NCBI GenBank assembly: GCA_046081905.1
Contig: JBJTWS010000332.1
Coordinates: 1 to 12,789 of the forward strand
DNA: 12,789 bases
Direction of reading: 5' to 3'
Source: CBW1002 sp046081905
GTDB lineage: Bacteria > Cyanobacteriota > Cyanobacteriia > PCC-6307 > Cyanobiaceae
The position numbers and the translations under genes are program-made. The notes under the pieces were generated by a model. That model saw only the letters and a program-made list of their open reading frames with translations, was not told where the DNA came from and ran no database searches. Positions 1 to 7,188 of the stretch are shown in pieces (position 1 is the first letter of the stretch; the number at the start of each line of letters is the position of its first letter).

Positions 1-106
1 AGACGGCCACCAGCAGCGGCGCCCCAGCCGGCAGCAGGCTGGGATGGGACCGCAGATGGCGGTGAAGGCGCAGATGGTCGGCACTCCAGCCCCGGCCGGG
101 CTCCAC
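1..106 (-). CDS. tilS: tRNA(Ile)-lysidine synthase, N-terminal fragment (cut by window edge)
   Basis: TilS uses ATP to attach lysine to C34 of tRNA-Ile(CAU) so that it reads AUA instead of AUG. Only about 35 codons are visible. Reading the minus strand from a GTG at 106-104 gives WSADHLRLHRHL near residue 7, then a leucine/proline stretch, then PLLVAV at residues 30-35. This is the stretch that in TilS leads directly into the SGGxDS PP-loop that binds ATP; the next base (T) fits the first Ser codon, but the motif itself lies outside the window. The frame stays open upstream of the GTG to at least a TTG near 148, so the start is uncertain; GTG is chosen because it leaves a 65-bp gap to the divergent Ycf23 gene. 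The call rests on a short N-terminal match. Confidence 0.72.
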   Translation of the reverse strand, partial: MEPGRGWSADHLRLHRHLRSHPSLLPAGAPLLVAV

Positions 107-171
107 CGGTCCGGGGACAGTCGCCGTGGGCTCGGATGGGAGAATCAAGGCACGTCCGTTCCGGTTCGCCG

Positions 172-936
172 ATGTCGCGTCTCTCCAGCCTGCCCGCTTC
201 CCTGCGGTCCGCCATCACCGAGCGGCGCCTGCTGAAGGTGATCGCCGGCCTGGCCAACTTCGACGCCGCTTCGGTGGAGCAGATCGCCCGGGCCGCCGCT
301 GCCGGGGGCGCCGACCTGCTCGACATCGCCTGTGATCCCGCCCTGGTGAAGGCGGTGGCCGCCGCGGCGCCGGGCCTGCCGATCTGCGTGTCGGCGGTGG
401 ATCCGGATCTGTTCCCGGCCGCCGTGGCCGCCGACGCCACGATGGTAGAGATCGGCAACTTCGACAGCTTCTATCCCCAGGGCATTGTCTTCGGCGCCGC
501 CGAGGTGCTGGAGCTCACCCACCGCACGCGGGCCCTGCTCCCCGAGGTGGTGCTCTCGGTGACCGTGCCCCACGTGCTTCCCCTCGACCAGCAGGAGCAG
601 CTGGCGGTGGATCTGGTGGCCGCCGGTGCCGATCTCATCCAGACCGAAGGTGGCACCAGCGCCCGGCCCTTCAGTGCCGGTTCCCTGGGGATGATCGAGA
701 AGGCCGCGCCCACCCTGGCCGCCGCCCATGCCCTCAGCCGCGTGGTGGATGTGCCGGTGCTCTGTGCCTCCGGCCTCTCGGCGGTGACCCTGCCGATGGC
801 GATCGCCGCCGGTGCCGCCGGCGTGGGCGTGGGCTCCGCCGTGAACCGGCTCGGCGATGAGCTGGCCATGGTGGCCGTGGTGCGCGGCCTGCGGGAGGCC
901 CTCCAGCCGGTGGTGGGCGCACCGGCCACCCGTTGA
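172..936 (+). CDS. DUF561 / Ycf23 family protein
   Basis: This is a 254-residue protein of the Ycf23 (DUF561) family, found in cyanobacteria and in some algal plastid genomes. Its biochemical role is not established. It looks like a TIM-barrel enzyme: KVIAGLANFD at 22-31, DIACDP at 51-56, CVSAVDP at 72-78, EIGNFDSFYPQG at 93-104, SVTVPH at 129-134, TEGGTS at 158-163, and a glycine-rich GAAGVGVGSAVN at 214-225 that resembles the phosphate-binding end of such barrels. The frame opens at an ATG at 136, but the ATG at 172 is preferred because the twelve extra residues (MGESRHVRSGSP) do not look like family sequence, while MSRLSSLPASLRSAI does. No Shine-Dalgarno sequence is visible. It is transcribed away from tilS and runs in the same direction as the next three genes. 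No signal peptide or membrane segment is seen, so it is probably cytosolic. Confidence 0.9.
   Translation: MSRLSSLPASLRSAITERRLLKVIAGLANFDAASVEQIARAAAAGGADLLDIACDPALVKAVAAAAPGLPICVSAVDPDLFPAAVAADATMVEIGNFDSFYPQGIVFGAAEVLELTHRTRALLPEVVLSVTVPHVLPLDQQEQLAVDLVAAGADLIQTEGGTSARPFSAGSLGMIEKAAPTLAAAHALSRVVDVPVLCASGLSAVTLPMAIAAGAAGVGVGSAVNRLGDELAMVAVVRGLREALQPVVGAPATR
799..806. repeat. HIP1 octamer GCGATCGC
   Basis: A perfect palindrome GCGATCGC, here in the longer form GGCGATCGCC (798-807), inside the Ycf23 gene. HIP1 is strongly over-represented in many cyanobacterial genomes and supports the taxonomic call. Confidence 0.8.
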
Positions 937-985
937 CGGGGCGGATGCCTTGACTACGGTCTAGGCATCCCAATTCCCTGATCCG

Positions 986-1372
986 ATGGGTTCGCTGGCC
1001 TGGCTTCTGCAGTGGCCGCTCCGGGCCGTGGTGCTGCTGATCGTGGCCCAGCTGCCCCTCGGGGTGGAGATGCAGGGGTTCGGGGCCGCCCTGCTGGCGG
1101 TGGTGGTGATCAGCCTGCTGGGCGCCCTTCTGGCGCCCCTGCTGAAGCTGGTGCTGGCTCCGCTCTGGCTGATCACCAGCCTGGGCGGGCTGATCGCCCC
1201 GATCAGCTGGCTGTTCGACGGGCTGATCAGCGTGGCCCTCTTTGCCGCGGCGGCCTGGCTGATCCCGGAGTTCCGCCTGCGCAACGGGCTGGTCAGCGCC
1301 ATCCTCGGAGCGGCCGTGTACACCGTGCTCACCGGTGCGGCCCTGCGGATGTTCGGCCTCCAGCACGGCTGA
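986..1372 (+). CDS. phage-holin-like small membrane protein (four-TM superfamily IV type)
   Basis: A 128-residue integral membrane protein. Four hydrophobic stretches can be picked out at roughly 4-25, 32-53, 56-88 (possibly with a re-entrant break) and 100-122, with short polar links such as EFRLRNG at 91-97. The pattern and length match the 'phage holin family protein' group (Phage_holin_4_2), which is widespread in bacterial chromosomes with no phage nearby. Despite the name, a role in lysis is not shown, and there are no phage genes around it here. It starts 49 bp after the Ycf23 gene and ends 40 bp before uvrB, so it may share transcription with both. No Shine-Dalgarno sequence is visible before the ATG. 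The structural class is well supported; the function is unknown. Confidence 0.8.
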   Translation: MGSLAWLLQWPLRAVVLLIVAQLPLGVEMQGFGAALLAVVVISLLGALLAPLLKLVLAPLWLITSLGGLIAPISWLFDGLISVALFAAAAWLIPEFRLRNGLVSAILGAAVYTVLTGAALRMFGLQHG

Positions 1373-1412
1373 ACGATCGCCGCCCCCTTCCCGCAGCCGC
1401 GAGAATGGGGCG

Positions 1413-3415
<2,003 letters not shown>

Positions 3416-3416
<1 letters not shown>

Positions 3417-3622
3417 TGCCGAGCCCCGGCGCCCTGCTGCTCAACCTGATGCTGGGGTTCGTGGGTATGGCCTACCTCCTCTACGGACGCAGGGAGTCGG
3501 CGCTGATTCCGCTGGTGTGCGGCATCCTGCTGCTGATCGCCCCCTATCTGGTGCCCGGCACCTGGCCCCAGCTGCTGGTGGGGGCATTGCTGATCGCCCT
3601 CCCCTGGGTGCTGCGCCGCTGA
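3416..3622 (+). CDS. small hypothetical membrane protein, coupled to uvrB
   Basis: A 68-residue hydrophobic protein whose ATG overlaps the uvrB stop in the sequence TGATG, a classic layout for translational coupling. Hydrophobic segments at about 5-23, 29-46 and 50-66 suggest two or three membrane spans. A basic turn YGRRES at 23-28 separates the first two, and the protein ends LPWVLRR, so positive charges sit at the first loop and the C-terminus. I do not recognise a named family. The one-base overlap, the shared strand and GC-biased codon use make it a likely real gene rather than a chance frame. A link to UvrB function is not implied by the sequence. It ends 15 bp before the convergent lysC gene. 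Confidence 0.75.
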
Positions 3623-3638
3623 GGCGCTGAGGCGGCGC
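3613..3638. terminator. candidate bidirectional hairpin between convergent genes
   Basis: GCGCCGC at 3613-3619 pairs perfectly with GCGGCGC at 3632-3638 around a 12-base loop. The loop contains the TGA of the small membrane gene (3620-3622), and the right arm touches the lysC stop (complement of 3638-3640). A perfect 7-bp GC stem reads the same on both strands and could end both transcripts. No T-run follows on either side, so it is not a canonical intrinsic terminator. Confidence 0.4.
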
Positions 3639-5452
3639 TACTCCGGAGCCTCCGTGCCCTCGGCCCTGTGCACCGCCGTGCCCCCCAGGGAGAAGGCGGC
3701 GTGCACCGCCTGCAGCGCCCGCACCCCCTCGGCCTCGGCCACCACGCAACTGGTGCGGATCTCGCTGGTGGCGATCAGTTCGATGTTGATGCCCGCGTCC
3801 GCCAGGCTGCGGAACATCCGCGCCGCCGTGCCCGCCGTGCACGGCATCCCAGCCCCCACGGCGCTCACCCGCGCGATCGCCGGCCCCTCCTCGAAGTGGG
3901 CCCCCGGCCACTGCTTCAGCAGGGGCGCCAGGGCCCGCTCCGCCCCGCGCAGGTCGCCCTTGCGCAGGGTGAAGCTCATGTCGCGGCTGAGCTGGCCCGG
4001 GCTGCCGTGGGTCCGCTCCGACTGCACGATCGCATCGAGGCTGATGCCGCTGTCCGCCAGGGCGCGGCAGATGGCGGCGGCGGTGCCGGGGCGATCCGGC
4101 ACCTGCCGCACGGCCACCTGGGCCTGGTCGCGGTCGAGGGCCACGCCCCGCACGGCCGGATCGCCGCTGTGGCAGGGCGGCGGGTTGTGGCGCAGCTGCG
4201 CGTCGCCCAGTTCAAAGGCCTGGGCCGCAGCCCGCAGGGCCTTGCCGGCCTGGCTGCCCTCCACCAGGCAGCTCACCTTCACCTCGCTGGTGGCGATCAG
4301 CCGCAGGTTGATGCCGTCGCGGGCGAGGGTGTCGAACAGGCGGGCCGCCACGCCGGGGCGCCCCATGATGCCGGCCCCGGAAATGCTCAGCTTCGCCATG
4401 CCGCCCTCGGCGCTGAGCAGGGCGGCATCGGCGCCCAAGGCTTCGAGCACCTGCCGGCAGACCGCGCGGGCCGGCTCCATCTCGGCCGCACTGAGGGTGA
4501 AGGCGATGTCGTTGCTGCTGCCCTCGTGGGTGGCCTGCACGATCAGATCCACGTTCATCCCCGCCGCCCCGAGTGCCTCGAACAGCTGCGCCGCCACGCC
4601 GGGGCGATCCGGCACGTGGGCCAGGGCCAGCACCACCTGGTCCACATCCAGCTCGGCCCCGTCCACCGGTTTGCCCAGCTCGAGGCCCTCGCTGCCGATC
4701 GGCCGCGGGGCGCCGCTGGTGAGGCGGGTGCCGGGGGCCTCGCTCCAGCTGGAGCGCACCACCAGCGGCACGCCGTAGTTGCGGGCGATCTCCACCGCCC
4801 GCGGGTGCAACACCGCCGCGCCGAGGCTGGCCAGCTCCAGCATCTCGTCGCAGGTCACGCTGTCCATCAGCTGGGCATCGGCCACCTTGCGGGGATCGGT
4901 GGTGAGCACTCCGGGCACATCGGTGTAGATCTCGCAGGCCGCGGCCCCCAGGGCCGCCGCCAGGGCCACGGCCGAGGTGTCGGAGCCTCCGCGGCCCAGG
5001 GTGGTGATCTCCGGCGTGCCGCCCCGGCCGCTGCTGGTGCACTGGAAGCCGGCCACCACCACCACCTGACCGTCGGCCAGCAGGCGCTGCAGCCGCTCGG
5101 TGCGGATCTCGAGGATGCGGGCCCGCCCGTGCGACGACTCGGTAACGATGCCGGCCTGGGTGCCGGTCATCGACACGGCCGGAACGCCGGCGGCGTGCAG
5201 GGCCATCGACAGCAGTGCGATCGACACCTGCTCGCCGGTGGCCAGCAGCATGTCCATCTCCCGCTGGGGGGGATCGGCGGTGATCGCCCGCGCCAGGCTG
5301 GTGAGTTCGTCGGTGGTGTGGCCCATGGCCGACACCACCACCACCAGGTCGTTCCCCTCCTCGCGGCAGGCGGCCACCCGGCGCGCCACAGCCTGGATCC
5401 GCTCCACGTCGGCCACCGAGGTGCCCCCGAACTTCTGGACGAGCAGGGCCAT
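3638..5452 (-). CDS. lysC: aspartate kinase with four ACT domains
   Basis: LysC phosphorylates aspartate, the first step toward lysine, threonine, methionine and isoleucine. The 604-residue protein begins MALLVQKFGGTS with the catalytic KFGGTS at 7-12. TTLGRGGSDTSAVALAAAL at 150-168 belongs to the kinase fold, and ATGEQVSIALL lies near 71. After the kinase domain (about 1-245) come four ACT domains in two pairs: about 273-345 (HVPDRPGV then SSNDIAFTL), 353-418 (ISGAGIMGRPGV, INLRLIATSEVKVSCLV), 444-513 (QVPDRPGTAA, DMSFTL) and 527-592 (VSAVGAGMPCTAG, INIELIATSEIRTSCVV). Duplicated regulatory pairs are the cyanobacterial form, longer than the two-ACT enzyme of most bacteria, and imply feedback control by end-product amino acids. 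Lysine and threonine are the usual effectors, but which sites they use cannot be read here. It follows holA by 30 bp on the same strand. The loop after AGFQ reads CTSSGRGGTPEI, where a Gly usually follows GFQ. Confidence 0.97.
   Translation of the reverse strand: MALLVQKFGGTSVADVERIQAVARRVAACREEGNDLVVVVSAMGHTTDELTSLARAITADPPQREMDMLLATGEQVSIALLSMALHAAGVPAVSMTGTQAGIVTESSHGRARILEIRTERLQRLLADGQVVVVAGFQCTSSGRGGTPEITTLGRGGSDTSAVALAAALGAAACEIYTDVPGVLTTDPRKVADAQLMDSVTCDEMLELASLGAAVLHPRAVEIARNYGVPLVVRSSWSEAPGTRLTSGAPRPIGSEGLELGKPVDGAELDVDQVVLALAHVPDRPGVAAQLFEALGAAGMNVDLIVQATHEGSSNDIAFTLSAAEMEPARAVCRQVLEALGADAALLSAEGGMAKLSISGAGIMGRPGVAARLFDTLARDGINLRLIATSEVKVSCLVEGSQAGKALRAAAQAFELGDAQLRHNPPPCHSGDPAVRGVALDRDQAQVAVRQVPDRPGTAAAICRALADSGISLDAIVQSERTHGSPGQLSRDMSFTLRKGDLRGAERALAPLLKQWPGAHFEEGPAIARVSAVGAGMPCTAGTAARMFRSLADAGINIELIATSEIRTSCVVAEAEGVRALQAVHAAFSLGGTAVHRAEGTEAPE
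3873..3880. repeat. HIP1 octamer GCGATCGC
   Basis: Perfect HIP1 site inside lysC, in the codons of the fourth ACT region. Confidence 0.8.
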
Positions 5453-5482
5453 CGGCGGCGGCGGGGCGGCGGGAACGGGCGA

Positions 5483-6493
5483 TTATCGGCCGCCAGGGTC
5501 CCCCAGGAGGAAGCCGTCGCGGAAGGCCTCCCCGGGCGGGGTGCCCCGCTTGAGGGCGGCCTCCACCTCCAGCAGCTGGCGCAGCAGCTGCTGGAGGTGG
5601 GCCGGGCCGCTGCCGCGCAGCTGCTTGCGCAGCACGTAGATGCGCTTGGGGTTGCCGATGCCCGCCGCCTTGGCGATCACGGCCACGTCGGTTTCGCCGG
5701 TCTTCTCCAGCAGGCACACCCACAGCCAGCCGCGGATCTGGCTGCTGAGGGCCGCCACGATCCGCAGCGCCGGCTCGTTCGCCGCCAGGAGGGTGTCGAG
5801 CAGGCCGATCGCCTCGGCGGTGCGGCCCGCCAGCAGGGCATCCCCCACCGCCAGGCTGGTGGTGCTGCGGCCCCCCACCAGGGCCTCCACGGCCCCCCGA
5901 TCGATCACCGGCGCCCCGCTGCCTGCCCCGGCCCTGGCCGCTGCCCGGGCAGCGGCATGGAGGGAGAGCTTCTCGAGCTCGCTGGCGAGGCGGGCGCTGT
6001 CGCTGCCGATCGCCTCCGCCAGGGCTTCCGCCGCGGCCGGCTCCAGCACCAGCCCCAGCTCCTGGGCGGTGCGGGCCACCAGATCCACCTGGCCGGCCCC
6101 GTCCCACACCGCCGGCAGCGCGAAGCTGCGCTCCTCGGCCACCTGGCGCAGGGCCTTGGTGGTGCGCAGCCGGGCATCCGGCTTGGCCGGGCTCACCAGC
6201 AGCAGGTGGCAGGTGGCGGGGATCAGCTCCAGGCTGCTCTCCAGCTGGGCGGCGAGCTCGGCCGGGCAGGCCGCGGTGAAGGGGCTGCGCTGCAGCACCA
6301 CCACCCGGCAGCCGCCGCCGAAGGGCGGGGTGCGGGCCTCCTCGAGGGCCTGGGCCGCCTGGGCCGGATCGTTGCCATCGAGGCGGCTGAGGTTGATCGA
6401 CGCCCAGGCCGGATCCACCTGCTCCGCCACCAGGGCCTCCACCGCCCGCTGGCGGGCGGCCTCATCGTCGCCCCAGTAGAGATGGATCGGCAT
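5483..6493 (-). CDS. holA: DNA polymerase III delta subunit
   Basis: The delta subunit is the clamp-opening wrench of the clamp loader, which places the beta sliding clamp on DNA. The protein is 336 residues, normal for the family. The start MPIHLYWGDDEAARQRAVEAL matches the usual beginning (a strand, a degenerate G-x-D/E nucleotide-site remnant, then a helix). GSDSARLASELEKLSL at 163-178 matches the conserved G-D-x-x-x-L-x-x-E-L-E-K-L signature. The C-terminal helical collar domain covers about 210-330, ending with LLEVEAALKRG. The frame is open 21 codons further upstream to 6556, but that extension is proline-rich and would cover the divergent cobH start, so the ATG at 6493 is chosen. lysC follows 30 bp downstream and probably shares its transcript. 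An Ala/Gly-rich stretch at about 180-194 looks like a flexible insertion. Confidence 0.93.
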   Translation of the reverse strand: MPIHLYWGDDEAARQRAVEALVAEQVDPAWASINLSRLDGNDPAQAAQALEEARTPPFGGGCRVVVLQRSPFTAACPAELAAQLESSLELIPATCHLLLVSPAKPDARLRTTKALRQVAEERSFALPAVWDGAGQVDLVARTAQELGLVLEPAAAEALAEAIGSDSARLASELEKLSLHAAARAAARAGAGSGAPVIDRGAVEALVGGRSTTSLAVGDALLAGRTAEAIGLLDTLLAANEPALRIVAALSSQIRGWLWVCLLEKTGETDVAVIAKAAGIGNPKRIYVLRKQLRGSGPAHLQQLLRQLLEVEAALKRGTPPGEAFRDGFLLGDPGGR

Positions 6494-6510
6494 CAGAGCG
6501 GCGGAGCCGG

Positions 6511-7179
6511 ATGGAGCGGGAGGCGGGCCAGGGGAGCGGGGCCCCGGGGGAACCAACGGCCGGTGTGGCCCTGGATCATCCGATCTTCACCGAGAGCGTG
6601 CGCCGTATCCGCAGCTGGCTGGGGAACACCGGCCTGGAGGGGGTGGAGCAGGAGGTGCTGGAGCGGCTGGTGCACAGCAGCGGCGACCCGGGCCTCGCCC
6701 CCCTGCTGCGCTTCACGCCCGGGGCCTGCGCGGCTGGCCTCAAGGCCCTCGCCGCCGGTGCGCCCCTCCTCACCGACACGGCCATGGCGGCCGCGGCCGT
6801 GGCTCCGATGGCCCGCCGCACCCTGGGCAGCCCGGTGCTGAACGTGCTCCGCTGGGCGCCGGCCGTGGCGCCCCCGGGAGGCACCCGCGCGGCGGTGGGC
6901 ATGGAGCGGGCCCTGGCAGACCATCCCGGCGCGGTGGTGCTGATCGGCAGCGCCCCCACGGCGCTGGAGAGGCTGCTGGAGGGGGTTGCCGCCGGGGGGG
7001 CGGCACCGGCCCTGGTGATCGGCATGCCCGTGGGGTTCGTGGGGGTGCTGGAGAGCAAGCGCCGCCTGGCCCGCAGCGGCTTGCCCCAGATCCGGCTGGA
7101 GGGCAGCCGCGGCGGGGCGGGCCTGGTGGCTGCCGCCGCCAATGCCCTGCTGCGCCATGGCTGCCTTAGGAGCGGTTAG
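6511..7179 (+). CDS. cobH: precorrin-8X methylmutase
   Basis: CobH/CbiC moves a methyl group from C11 to C12 of the corrin ring, forming hydrogenobyrinate (or cobyrinate in the cobalt-early route). The 222-residue product has the family layout: LDHPIFTESVRRI at 21-33, RLVHSSGD at 52-59 with the conserved His55 as the expected catalytic acid, LLTDTAMAAAAV at 86-97, and the substrate-site block GMPVGFVGVLESKRRL at 171-186, followed by GSRGGAGLVAAAANAL at 198-213. Picocyanobacteria make pseudocobalamin by the cobalt-early route, for which the name cbiC is also used. The ATG at 6511 gives a Gly/Pro-rich lead of about 18 residues before family sequence begins; a GTG at 6565 (before ALDHPIF) is a credible alternative start. 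No other cobalamin gene is nearby. Its TAG stop overlaps the mutS stop. Confidence 0.94.
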   Translation: MEREAGQGSGAPGEPTAGVALDHPIFTESVRRIRSWLGNTGLEGVEQEVLERLVHSSGDPGLAPLLRFTPGACAAGLKALAAGAPLLTDTAMAAAAVAPMARRTLGSPVLNVLRWAPAVAPPGGTRAAVGMERALADHPGAVVLIGSAPTALERLLEGVAAGGAAPALVIGMPVGFVGVLESKRRLARSGLPQIRLEGSRGGAGLVAAAANALLRHGCLRSG

Positions 7180-7188
7180 GGGTGCTCC
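7169..7188. terminator. candidate bidirectional hairpin over the cobH/mutS stops
   Basis: GGAGC at 7169-7173 pairs with GCTCC at 7184-7188 around a 10-base loop. The loop holds both stop codons: TAG of cobH (7177-7179) and TAA of mutS (complement of 7176-7178), which overlap. The 5-bp stem is modest and no T-run follows on either strand, so this is only a candidate terminator. A second small inverted repeat (GGGC-TCA-GCCC) follows immediately at 7189-7199. Confidence 0.3.

Noticed and set aside
950..985. TTGACT (950-955) as a -35 box before the holin-like gene
   Set aside because: No acceptable -10 hexamer at 16-18 bases; the sequence there is AATTCC. It may still be transcribed from the upstream gene.
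986..1372. Evidence for a prophage, from the holin-like gene
   Set aside because: No lysin, structural or integrase gene lies nearby; this holin-like family is common in bacterial chromosomes away from phages.
3668..6841. 1057-residue plus-strand open frame across lysC, holA and part of cobH
   Set aside because: It is antisense to two well-recognised genes and out of frame with cobH; composition is Gly/His/Arg-rich with no recognisable domain.
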